A stretch of DNA of 12,601 bases. Origin: JACCUZ01 sp038246575. Lineage in GTDB: Bacteria; Actinomycetota; Actinomycetes; JACCUZ01. A program made the position numbers and the translations under genes. Under the pieces are notes generated by a model. That model saw nothing but the letters and a program-made list of their open reading frames with translations. It did no database searches and had not been told where the DNA came from. Location: NCBI GenBank assembly GCA_038246575.1, contig JBBRVU010000122.1, positions 1 through 12,601 on the forward strand, read 5' to 3'. This document shows, one piece after another, positions 5,412 to 12,490 of this stretch (positions are counted from its first letter, which is position 1; each line of letters starts with the position of its first letter).

Positions 5412-8400
5412 TCAGAACCCGCCGTCGCGGGCCATGTTGTTGAACCGCGAGTAGTGGCCCTGGAAGGCCAGCACGATGTCCTTGGTCGGGCCGTTGCGGT
5501 GCTTGGCGACGATGACGTCGGCCTCACCGTCGCGCTCGGGGTCGGAGCGGTCGCGGTGCAGCAGGATCACGAGGTCGGCGTCCTGCTCGATCGAGTTGTG
5601 CACCGCAATGCCGTTGGCCACGAAGTTGTGGCAGTCGAGCACGGTCGCGTCGTAGACCTCTTCGACCCCGTCGGCCTCGACGGAGACGACCTCGTCCCAT
5701 AAGACGTCGTTGACGGCCATCATCTCGAGGTCGGCGTCACCCAGAACCTGCGCGACGCGGGCCAGCCGGGGGCGAGACGGCGGGGTCGCGTAGATCGCCG
5801 AACCGCAGTACTGGGCGCCCAGTGTGGCCTGGAACTCCCTGGTGGTGATGCCGTGTGCGGACATCGACTCGCGCACGTCGTCCCAGACCTGCTGGGGCAC
5901 CGTGTCGACGTTGGTGTTGGCCGTCGTGGCCCGGACCATCTCCAGCAGTCGAGCTGCTGCGACGCCGCGCTCGCCGTGCACCCCGATCTCCTGGAGGAAG
6001 CGGCGCTGGCTGTCGACCCCGGAGATGTCGATCGTGTATCCCGATCGGTGGCCGGCCTTGCGGGTGACCCGTAGTGCTGTCTGGATGCCGAACCGGAGCA
6101 GGAGGCGGGACACGTCGTCGACGAGGCGTCGCGAGGTGGAGGCGTAGTAGATGCGCCCTCCACGGTTGTCCTTACGTACCGTCACGGATCCGTCGGTGGC
6201 CCACAGGTGTCGGAGGAAGAGGCTGATCTGCTCCGTCGGGAGGCTGGCCACCGGGGCAGGCACGAACGTCTCGTGCGACCGGGCACCGAACAGGCCGAGC
6301 TCGTCGAGCCACTCGGCGATCGGGTTGCGGACGCCGTGCGTGAGGCGGAAGGGCGCCCGCAGCCGCAGCGTGCTGCAGCGCGCCGCGGGGTCGTCATCGC
6401 GCGCCGCGGGGTCGTCATCGCGCACCGCGACGACGTTGAAGACCAGCGCTGCCTTCGTGACCGCCTCGAGGTTGTGTTCGTCGATGCTGGCGTAGCGCAA
6501 GGACTGTCGGCGCACGAAGGAACCGTCGCCGATCAGGTGGGCGAGCAGGACAACCCTTGCGTCCTCCCAGTCCGTGAGGGCCTTCGGGGAGGGGACGTGG
6601 CGTGGAACGGCGACGCGGTCACCCGGGCGCAACGCCGCGAGCGGCTCCCACCCTGAGTAGGTCAGGAACGGGTGGTTCTCGGTGGCGCGCAACGTCTTTC
6701 CCGAGGACAGCGTGAGACGGAAGACCAGAGCCGTCCCAGTAGAGAACGCGTGGGTCATGGTGCGCTTGGTGTAGCGCAGGCCGTCATCGAGGGCCCAGAC
6801 GGAGATGTCACGCTCGCCGCTCGCACACAGCTCGCCGATCGTCGTCTCGGCACCGGTGTCGGCCCGCAGGATGCGGGCGTCTGCGGGGAGGCAACCCGAC
6901 TCGCGCAGGTCGGACATCTGGGGCCGCTTGTCGGTGCGCTGCTCGGGGCCACGGTTCAGCTGGCTGATCGCGATCACCGGCACCTCGAGCTCCTTGGCGA
7001 GCAGCTTCAGCGCCCGCGAGAACTCCGAGACCTCCTGCTGGCGCGACTCGACCTTCTTGCCCGAGCTCATCAGCTGCAGGTAGTCGATGATGACCATCTT
7101 CAGGTTGTGCTGCTGCTTGAGCCGGCGGCACTTGGCCCGGATCTCCATGAGGGACATGTTCGGGCTGTCGTCGATGAACAACGGGCTGTCGGAGATCTTG
7201 CCCATGATCCGGGCGAGCTTGTTCCACTGGTCCTGGCTCTTCAGGCCCTTGCGCAGGTCCTGGAGCTGGATGGTTGCCTCCGCCGAGAGGATACGCATCG
7301 TGATCTCGGTGCGGCTCATCTCGAGCGAGAAGACGGCGGTGGCCAGGTTGTGCTTGATCGCAGCCGCGCGCGCGATGTCGATCCCCAGGGTGGAGTTGTG
7401 CGTCGGGACCATGGATCGACCAGCGAGGTAGAGATGCTCGTCGTCGGCGACCTCCACGCAACGCACCGGGACCGATGGTGCCGACCGCACGTCGACGATG
7501 AAGCGCGAGTTGCGGCGCTGGAACCGCCGGCCGGCACGCTCCTTGTGGAGCTGCATCTTCCGCGACAACCGGAAGACGGGCTCGTCGGAGCTGAAGGTCA
7601 GGGTGAAGGCGACGGAGCTGGCCTCGGACCGGCCGCCAACCGCCTTGCAAGAGACCCCGTACCGGTAGCCCAGACCGGCGACCAACTCCGCCACGTCATC
7701 GCACAGACGTTGACTCGTCGTGGTGAACTGCGGGCATCCACCCGCCGTTACCGTGCCGTCGGTGTCGAGCAGGCCCGCGAGGAGGGCCCGTCGCTGCGCC
7801 TCGCTCGCCCGCAGGTACTCGATCGGCATGTGTTTGTCACCGAGCACACCCGCGCGTCGCAGGAGTGCCTTCACGGTTCCGTGGTCGTCACGGCACCGCT
7901 GGCACTGACGCAAACCGGTGCACAGCTCCCCACAGTCAGGGCACCGTGGTTCGACCTGGAGTGTGCCTTTCGCCTCGCCCCCGCAGGATCGACCGCAGGT
8001 CTTGACCTGGCTGGTCCGCGGCGTGAACTCGACCCCGCACACGACACAGCTCCGAACGAGAACGCCGGGCGTGGGAAGGGTGAGCGAGAACCGCATGGGG
8101 GACGCCTGGGGGGTGACCTGAAGCCCCTCGGCCTCCAGGAACATCACGATCTCGTCGTCGGCCGTGGTGATCTGCGCCGCCGCTGAGGTGCCGCCACCGA
8201 GCCAAGCGCCCAGGACGTACGGCGGCAGGGGCAGATCGGTCCGCTCGGGGAGCGTGAGCGGCTCCGTCAGCCGCACACTGTGGTTGAGCCGCCTATCGCC
8301 CGCAGGCGTCCGCAGGGTGGCGCCGATCTCCTCGGTGGTGCACACCGCGGCGAACGTCCCCTGGCTCCGCGTCCGGTTCCGGTGGTCGCGAGCCGCCAGG

Positions 8401-9323
8401 AACGAGCGGCGAGATGCGCGGGTGTCGGTGAGCCATTGGTGCTGGGCATCGGCGACGATGACGGTGCCGTCGCAGAACTCGACCTCGTAGCACGGGCGGT
8501 CGGTCATCACCTCGGTCGCGGCGACGACCTGGGTGGGACGGCCGTGGGCATCGACGAGCAGGTCGCCCACCTGGACGGCGCCCATCGTCGTCCACCCGGC
8601 GGGCGTCGGCAACGGCGTGTCGAGGGCGAGGGCCTTGCCCACGGCCGGTCTCGCCGCGACGACGATCATCTGGCCGGGGTGCAGGCCGTTGGTCAGCTCG
8701 TCGAGCTCGAGGAAGCCGGTCGGCACCCCGATCATCTCGTCGGTTCGCCCGGAGGCCGCCTCGATCTCGGTCAGCGTCTCGTCGAGGATGTCGCCGAGGA
8801 CGTGGTAGTCCTCGCCGCCGCGCCTCTCGGCGACGTTGTAGACCTCGGCCTGGGCGCGGTTGACGATGTCGGCGATGTCGCCCTCGCCCTGCGCGTAGCC
8901 CATTTGGACGATCCGGGTGCCGGCCTCCACGAGCCGGCGCAGGACGGCCCGCTCGTGCACGATCTCGGCGTAGTAGCCGGCGTTCGCCGCGGTGGGCACG
9001 GCCTGGATGAGCTGGTGGAGGTAGGCCTGCCCGCCGATGCGGGTGAGGTCGCCCCGCTTGGAGAGCTCGTCGGCCACGGTGATGGCGTCGGCCGGCTCGC
9101 CGCGACCGAAGAGGTCGAGGACGGCGTCGAAGATCAGCTCGTGCGCCGGGCGGTAGAAGTCGTGGGCCTTGACCGCCTCGAGCGAGTCGGCGATGGCGTC
9201 CTTGTTGATGAGCATCGACCCGAGCACCGACTGCTCGGCGTGGAGGTCCTGGGGTGGCACGCGCTCGTCGGCGCGACCCTGGGTGGGCCCGCCGAACGCC
9301 GTGCTCAGCTCCGCGATGGACAC
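5412..9323 (-). CDS. dnaB: Replicative DNA helicase DnaB with two inteins
   Basis: The 1303-residue precursor is a hexameric 5'-3' replicative helicase interrupted twice. The exteins are residues 1-230, 644-810 and 1244-1303, totalling 457 residues, the normal actinobacterial size. The N-terminal DnaB domain runs from about VPPQDLHAEQSVLGSML to residue 165. The RecA-like core has Walker A ARPAVGK/ST (split by intein 1), Walker B MVIIDYLQLM with Asp747, AISQLNR (785-791), SDLRESG/SIEQDADL (split by intein 2) and the terminal AKHRNGPT and SRFNNM motifs. The start is GTG at 9323 with AGGGG 8 bases upstream. Both inteins must splice out to restore a working ATPase, so splicing could control replication. 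No frameshift is seen. Antisense frames within it are GC-bias artefacts. Confidence 0.97.
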   Translation of the reverse strand: MSIAELSTAFGGPTQGRADERVPPQDLHAEQSVLGSMLINKDAIADSLEAVKAHDFYRPAHELIFDAVLDLFGRGEPADAITVADELSKRGDLTRIGGQAYLHQLIQAVPTAANAGYYAEIVHERAVLRRLVEAGTRIVQMGYAQGEGDIADIVNRAQAEVYNVAERRGGEDYHVLGDILDETLTEIEAASGRTDEMIGVPTGFLELDELTNGLHPGQMIVVAARPAVGKALALDTPLPTPAGWTTMGAVQVGDLLVDAHGRPTQVVAATEVMTDRPCYEVEFCDGTVIVADAQHQWLTDTRASRRSFLAARDHRNRTRSQGTFAAVCTTEEIGATLRTPAGDRRLNHSVRLTEPLTLPERTDLPLPPYVLGAWLGGGTSAAAQITTADDEIVMFLEAEGLQVTPQASPMRFSLTLPTPGVLVRSCVVCGVEFTPRTSQVKTCGRSCGGEAKGTLQVEPRCPDCGELCTGLRQCQRCRDDHGTVKALLRRAGVLGDKHMPIEYLRASEAQRRALLAGLLDTDGTVTAGGCPQFTTTSQRLCDDVAELVAGLGYRYGVSCKAVGGRSEASSVAFTLTFSSDEPVFRLSRKMQLHKERAGRRFQRRNSRFIVDVRSAPSVPVRCVEVADDEHLYLAGRSMVPTHNSTLGIDIARAAAIKHNLATAVFSLEMSRTEITMRILSAEATIQLQDLRKGLKSQDQWNKLARIMGKISDSPLFIDDSPNMSLMEIRAKCRRLKQQHNLKMVIIDYLQLMSSGKKVESRQQEVSEFSRALKLLAKELEVPVIAISQLNRGPEQRTDKRPQMSDLRESGCLPADARILRADTGAETTIGELCASGERDISVWALDDGLRYTKRTMTHAFSTGTALVFRLTLSSGKTLRATENHPFLTYSGWEPLAALRPGDRVAVPRHVPSPKALTDWEDARVVLLAHLIGDGSFVRRQSLRYASIDEHNLEAVTKAALVFNVVAVRDDDPAARDDDPAARCSTLRLRAPFRLTHGVRNPIAEWLDELGLFGARSHETFVPAPVASLPTEQISLFLRHLWATDGSVTVRKDNRGGRIYYASTSRRLVDDVSRLLLRFGIQTALRVTRKAGHRSGYTIDISGVDSQRRFLQEIGVHGERGVAAARLLEMVRATTANTNVDTVPQQVWDDVRESMSAHGITTREFQATLGAQYCGSAIYATPPSRPRLARVAQVLGDADLEMMAVNDVLWDEVVSVEADGVEEVYDATVLDCHNFVANGIAVHNSIEQDADLVILLHRDRSDPERDGEADVIVAKHRNGPTKDIVLAFQGHYSRFNNMARDGGF
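5595..6893 (-). other. DnaB intein 2: class 1 intein at RESG/SIEQ with intact LAGLIDADG endonuclease
   Basis: Precursor residues 811-1243 (433 residues) interrupt SDLRESG/SIEQDADL. The intein starts with Cys (CLPADARILRADTG), has the block B TENHPF motif (881-886), block F YDATVLDCHNFVANG and block G AVHN, followed by Ser: a standard class 1 intein. As I recall, the Mycobacterium tuberculosis DnaB intein occupies this site. The homing endonuclease motifs LLAHLIGDGS (Asp933) and FLRHLWATDGS (Asp1044) both keep their catalytic aspartates, so mobility is possible. A duplicated RDDDPAA lies in the endonuclease domain (968-981). The two inteins are of different classes and so are independent arrivals. 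Confidence 0.95.
6378..6419 (-). repeat. Perfect 21-bp tandem duplication inside intein 2
   Basis: Two identical 21-base units abut (6378-6398, 6399-6419) and encode RDDDPAA twice, in frame. A third, degenerate start (GCGCACCGCGA) follows. The location is between the two LAGLIDADG motifs, probably in a surface loop. It looks like recent replication slippage. Confidence 0.9.
7395..8633 (-). other. DnaB intein 1: class 3 intein in the Walker A motif, with homing endonuclease domain
   Basis: Precursor residues 231-643 (413 residues) sit between Lys230 and Ser644 of GK/ST. The first residue is Ala (ALALDTPLPTP), so there is no N-terminal nucleophile. The class 3 WCT set is present: Trp297 in DAQHQW (block B), Cys622 in VRCVEV (block F) and Thr641 in PTHN (block G). 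Class 3 inteins start splicing by attack of the block F Cys and branch there. A LAGLIDADG endonuclease domain lies inside. Its first motif, LGAWLGGGTS, has Gly377 where the active-site Asp is expected (GAC to GGC would do it). The second, LLAGLLDTDG (514-523), is intact. Between them lies a nine-cysteine segment (426-477). Splicing residues look intact; homing activity is doubtful. Confidence 0.93.
7893..8048 (-). other. Cysteine-rich, zinc-finger-like insertion in intein 1
   Basis: Residues 426-477 of the DnaB precursor hold CVVC, then C-x3-C (Cys443, Cys447), then CPDC (Cys461, Cys464), Cys468, and CQRC (Cys474, Cys477). This makes two plausible four-cysteine zinc sites plus one extra Cys. 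The segment lies between the two LAGLIDADG motifs, before LLRRAGVLGDKHMPIEYLRAS. A structural or DNA-binding role in the endonuclease domain is inferred. It could also compete for metal with the splicing cysteine. Confidence 0.7.
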
Positions 9324-9761
9324 CCGCTCAACCCCTCACGTCCGGCTGTGCCGGGCTCGATCGACCACTGCTGCGTCCGGACCGGCTGGTCTGCGGGAAG
9401 CACACCAGAGCCCACCGACAACCAACCGCGGCTCACCGTAGGCGCACCGGCCACCGCCCTCCAAGCCCAGGCGGCCGGATCGGCCGAACGGCTGTGCACG
9501 AGGGGGGGACAACCTGTGCGAAACGCCCGGTCACGATGTGCACAGCCGGTGGACAACCCTGTGGACCGAGCCTCACGTCGCGGCGCGCCGGCCCGCTGAC
9601 CTGCGAGAACGCCATCCACCCCATGTGGAGCCGAGAAAGTTTCGGGCGTGTCACGATCCACATGACCGGCGTCACAGCACCGTGGCGGCACCGTTCGCCA
9701 CCGGCTCGAGCAGCAGTCCCAGCAGCCTCGCGAGCTGCATCTCTCGAGGGCCCGCGAGGGC
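9324..9761. promoter_or_regulatory. Gene-free dnaB upstream region with DnaA-box-like sequences
   Basis: These 438 bases separate dnaB from DUF2277, both leftward. The region should carry the dnaB promoter, which I cannot place. Read on the minus strand, TTGTCCACC (9548-9556) differs by one base from the actinobacterial DnaA box TTGTCCACA. CGGTCCACA (9560-9568) and TTGTCCCCC (9504-9512) are weaker. The palindrome TGTGCACA is at 9537-9544. Short frames crossing this region look like chance. Confidence 0.5.
9726..9759 (-). terminator. Possible hairpin after DUF2277
   Basis: CCTCGCG (9726-9732) and CGCGAGG (9753-9759) are exact inverse complements. They lie just past the DUF2277 stop (9762-9764) with a 20-base loop. 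No U-run follows in the transcript, so it is at best a GC-rich, U-tract-less terminator. Confidence 0.3.
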
Positions 9762-10037
9762 TCAGCCGACCCGCCCGTACCGCTCCGCCGCCCGGTCCCT
9801 GGCCTTGGCGGCCTCGACGTCACGGTCCTTGGGCGCCGTCGTCGTGACCAGCGAGTCGAGCAACCTCGCGGTCACCTCGGCGACCTCCTCCGCGGCCCGG
9901 TCGAAGGCCTCCTGGTTCGCCGTGGACGGCTTGGTCGTGCCACTCACCTTGCGCACGTACTGCAGGGCGGCGGCCCGCACCTCGTCCGTCGTCGCCGGGG
10001 GCGCGAAGTTGTTCAGGGGTCGGATGTTTCGGCACAT
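9762..10037 (-). CDS. DUF2277 family protein
   Basis: This 91-residue protein starts MCRNIRPLNNFAPPATTDEVRAAALQYVRKVSGTT, cited here only in part as a signature: MCRNIRPLNNFAPP opens DUF2277 proteins, and the length matches the family. The function of the family is unknown to me. The visible features are the conserved Cys2, a helical middle (ANQEAFDRAAEEVAEVTARLL) and a charged C-terminal helix. There is no signal peptide or membrane segment, so it is probably cytoplasmic. No Shine-Dalgarno sequence precedes the ATG. The stop of the upstream ORF lies only 3 bases before it, which suggests translational coupling. Confidence 0.9.
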   Translation of the reverse strand: MCRNIRPLNNFAPPATTDEVRAAALQYVRKVSGTTKPSTANQEAFDRAAEEVAEVTARLLDSLVTTTAPKDRDVEAAKARDRAAERYGRVG

Positions 10038-10040
10038 GGG

Positions 10041-10247
10041 TCAACGGTAGGCCGCGGCCAGCATCCGTGCCCCCCTTCGGATGCTGCGGCGATCAGCCTC
10101 GACACCACCGAAGGCCAGCACGAACAGACCCAACGGGGCGAGGAACGCCCCCGTGACGACGCCGACGGCGCCCTCGAGGAGCGTGTGGGGTGGGGGCGCC
10201 GGCACGCCCGCCGCCACGTGCTCGGGCGCGGCCTGCGACACGGACAT
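10041..10247 (-). CDS. Short membrane protein, possible YitT-family N-terminal remnant
   Basis: Taking the ATG at 10247 gives 68 residues: a Pro/Ala-rich head, then HTLLEGAVGVVTGAFLAPLG continuing into a hydrophobic stretch ending FVLAFGG (about residues 21-48), then a basic tail. The middle resembles the first membrane segment of actinobacterial YitT proteins, which are about 200 residues long with several membrane segments. Here a stop comes soon after segment one. I found no frame that clearly continues the family motif VTGGTAG. It may be a truncated remnant or a genuine small membrane protein. Its TGA is 3 bases before the DUF2277 ATG, which favours translation. No good ribosome binding site is visible. 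An in-frame extension up to 10358 does not look coding. Confidence 0.4.
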   Translation of the reverse strand: MSVSQAAPEHVAAGVPAPPPHTLLEGAVGVVTGAFLAPLGLFVLAFGGVEADRRSIRRGARMLAAAYR

Positions 10248-10422
10248 GGGCCGACTGTGGTGCAAGTACGGCACCGTGCACAACAGGGTCACCCGTTGAC
10301 GTACACGACAGGCCCCACCAGCCCCTGAGGCTGTACACCCTGCGCAGCAATGCGGCATCCGGCTGTCGCTCGAGGAAAGGCCAGCAGAGCCTCACCTGAA
10401 AGTTCGGCGCGGCCAAGGAAGA

Positions 10423-11658
10423 ATGACGCCCATGAGGACCCTCAGTGTCGAGCAGCTAGGCCGCCACTTCGCATCCCTGCCGGGCAAGCCCCGGGTCGTC
10501 GTCTCCGGCAACTTCGGCGTGCCGTGGGCCGGGGTGCGTGCGCTCGACGAGAACAAGGACACGTACACGATCCACGCGCTCAACGCGCCGCCGGGCATCC
10601 CCGACCGCGAGGGCGTCACCGCCGAGACCTGCTTCGTGGGGTCCGGCATGCGACGACACTCCGACCTGTCCTACGTGCCGAGCCGGCTGTCGCTGGTGCC
10701 GGTGCTGCTGCGGCGTCGGATCCCGCCGGACGTCGTCATCGTGCACTGCGCGCCGCCGCGCGACGGCCAGCTCAGCCTGGGCATCGAGGTGAACGTGCTG
10801 CCCGCCGCGATCGAAGGATGCCGTCAGCGCTCCGGTCGCGTCGTGGCCGTCATCAACGACCAGATGCCGTACACCTTCGGCGACGCGCAGATCCCGGTCG
10901 AGGCGGTCGACGTGGCCATCGAGGTCTCTGCGCCGCTGCCCGCGCACGACCCGCTGGCCCCCGACGCGAACAGCGCGGCCATCGGTGAGCGGGTGGCCAG
11001 CCGGGTCGGTGACGGCGCAACCGTTCAGATGGGCATTGGTGGCGTCCCCGACGCGACGCTCAACGCGCTCACCGGTCGCCGTGGCCTGCGGGTGTGGACC
11101 GAGATGTTCTCCGACGGCGTGCTCGAGCTCGACCGGGTGGGGGCGCTCGACAAGCACCACCCCCTCACCGCATCGTTCATCTTCGGCTCGCGCGAGCTCT
11201 ACGACTGGCTCGACGGCAACCACCGCGTCCGGATGATGCGCACCGAGCACACCAACGACCCGGGCCTGATCGCCCAGCAGCGAATGATGACGTCGGTCAA
11301 CACCGCGCTCGAGGTCGACCTGTTCGGCCAGGCGAACGCCTCTCGGATCAACGCCCGCATCTACTCCGGGTTCGGCGGGCAGACCGACTTCATCGTCGGG
11401 GCCCTGCACTCCGCAGGTGGGCAGTCGTTCATCGCACTGCGTTCCTGGCACCCGAAGGCGGACGTCTCGACCGTCGTGCCGCTGCTCGACGAACCGGTCA
11501 CCAGCTTCCAGCAGAGCGCCATCGTCACCGAGAACGGCATCGCCGAGCTGTGGGGTTACGACCAGCAGGCCCAGTGCCGACACATCATCCGCGACGCCGC
11601 CCACCCGCAGGTGCGCGACGAACTGTGGGAGGAAGCCGCCCACCTCGGTCTGGCCTGA
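10423..11658 (+). CDS. Acetyl-CoA hydrolase / CoA-transferase family protein
   Basis: This 411-residue protein has the two-domain layout of the acetyl-CoA hydrolase/4-hydroxybutyrate CoA-transferase (Cat1/Cat2) family. The N-terminal half has VVVSGNFGVPW and VVIVHCAPPRDGQLSLG. The C-terminal half has the glycine-rich VQMGIGGVPDA (201-211), then VWTEMFSDGVLEL with Glu227 as the expected catalytic glutamate that forms the CoA-thioester intermediate, then ALEVDLFGQANAS and YSGFGGQTDFIVGALHSAGG. Such enzymes move CoA between short acyl groups or hydrolyse acyl-CoA; the substrate cannot be read from sequence. AAGGA lies 3 bases before ATG 10423 and 12 before a second ATG at 10432, so either start is possible. 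It is followed 36 bases later by the alkylation-repair gene on the same strand. It is probably cytoplasmic and looks complete. Confidence 0.88.
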   Translation: MTPMRTLSVEQLGRHFASLPGKPRVVVSGNFGVPWAGVRALDENKDTYTIHALNAPPGIPDREGVTAETCFVGSGMRRHSDLSYVPSRLSLVPVLLRRRIPPDVVIVHCAPPRDGQLSLGIEVNVLPAAIEGCRQRSGRVVAVINDQMPYTFGDAQIPVEAVDVAIEVSAPLPAHDPLAPDANSAAIGERVASRVGDGATVQMGIGGVPDATLNALTGRRGLRVWTEMFSDGVLELDRVGALDKHHPLTASFIFGSRELYDWLDGNHRVRMMRTEHTNDPGLIAQQRMMTSVNTALEVDLFGQANASRINARIYSGFGGQTDFIVGALHSAGGQSFIALRSWHPKADVSTVVPLLDEPVTSFQQSAIVTENGIAELWGYDQQAQCRHIIRDAAHPQVRDELWEEAAHLGLA

Positions 11659-11694
11659 TCCCTGCACCCCTCCCCCGGCGAGTTGGGTGCTGAG

Positions 11695-12423
11695 ATGGCT
11701 GCCCTGAGGACCACCTCGGCACCCGACTCGGCGTTGGTGAGGGCGGTGCGAAGTGCGTTGGCCGATGCCGGCAACCCCGAGACGGCGGCCGGCCAGCAGC
11801 GCTACATGAAGTCGGTGATGCCGTACCGCGGCCTCACCTCGCCCGAGCTCCGGGTGCTGCTGCGGCCGCTGCTCGCCGACGCGTCGTTGGCGCCGGCGTC
11901 GCGGGAGGCGTGGGAGGCGGACGTGCGCGCACTGTGGGACGACGCGGCCTACCGCGAGGAGCGTTACGCCGCGCTCGCACTGACCGGTCACCGGGCGGCT
12001 CGGGCGTGGCAGGACCCGCATTCGCTGGGCGTCTACCGCCACCTCGTCGAGACGGGCGCGTGGTGGGACTACGTCGACGTCGTCGCCGCAGACCGGGTCG
12101 GGCCGATCCTGTTGCGGCACAGGGTTTTCGTGACGCCGATGATGCGTGCGTATGCCGTGGACGAGCACCTGTGGGTACGCCGCACCGCCATCCTCGCCCA
12201 GCTCAAGCACCGCGAGGAGACCGACCTCGACCTGCTCTGCGACGTCATCGACGCCAACCTCGAGGAATCGAGGTACGGGAGCGAGTTCTTCATCCGCAAG
12301 GCGATCGGCTGGGCGCTGCGTCAGCATGCGCGGGTCGAGCCCGAGTGGGTGCGGGGCTTCGTCGAGGCGCGCGGCGACCGGCTGAGCGGCCTGTCGAGGC
12401 GAGAGGCCCTCAAGCACCTGTGA
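11695..12423 (+). CDS. AlkD-type DNA alkylation repair glycosylase
   Basis: A 242-residue all-helical HEAT-repeat protein. The AlkD hallmarks are in order: QQRYMKSVMPYRG near the start, GAWWDYVD with the Trp and the catalytic-type Asp four residues apart (as Trp109/Asp113 in Bacillus cereus AlkD), LWVRRTAILAQLKHR containing the DNA-contacting Arg, and EFFIRKAIGWALRQHAR with the third conserved Trp. AlkD removes positively charged alkylated purines (N3-methyladenine, N7-methylguanine) without base flipping. ATG 11695 was chosen; TTG 11683 is an in-frame alternative 4 codons upstream, and neither has a clear SD. The 36-base gap from the CoA-transferase gene allows co-transcription, though the functions are not obviously related. 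Length and motifs suggest an intact enzyme. Confidence 0.92.
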   Translation: MAALRTTSAPDSALVRAVRSALADAGNPETAAGQQRYMKSVMPYRGLTSPELRVLLRPLLADASLAPASREAWEADVRALWDDAAYREERYAALALTGHRAARAWQDPHSLGVYRHLVETGAWWDYVDVVAADRVGPILLRHRVFVTPMMRAYAVDEHLWVRRTAILAQLKHREETDLDLLCDVIDANLEESRYGSEFFIRKAIGWALRQHARVEPEWVRGFVEARGDRLSGLSRREALKHL

Positions 12424-12490
12424 CGCCCACCCCACCCACACCGTCACCTCCCATGGTTTTCGGGGCCTCCCGGCATGAATGTGGGTCGAT
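12424..12490. other. Gap between AlkD gene and the right-edge partial gene
   Basis: The two genes converge here. GTGACG (12420-12425) and CGTCAC (12442-12447) are exact inverse complements across the alkD stop, but there is no T-run. If the right-edge gene is a transposase, the insertion-sequence end would lie here; one end alone cannot define it. Confidence 0.3.

Noticed and set aside
6672..8186. A 504-codon plus-strand frame antisense to dnaB
   Set aside because: It covers extein and intein coding sequence that is recognisable on the other strand; low-complexity composition and no motif.
9481..9580. Chromosomal replication origin
   Set aside because: Only one good DnaA-box-like site, no AT-rich unwinding element, and no dnaA or dnaN nearby.
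8280..9599. A 439-codon plus-strand frame antisense to the start of dnaB
   Set aside because: Same codon-bias artefact; rich in Gly/Val/Asp with no family signature.
9305..9823. A 172-codon minus-strand frame spanning the dnaB upstream region
   Set aside because: It starts inside DUF2277 in another frame, has no ribosome binding site or recognisable domain, and overlaps the dnaB start.
10456..12447. A 663-codon open frame on the minus strand antisense to the CoA-transferase and AlkD genes
   Set aside because: It mirrors two clearly recognised plus-strand genes, its composition is Arg/Val/Gly/His-rich without domains, and long antisense frames are expected in GC-rich DNA.
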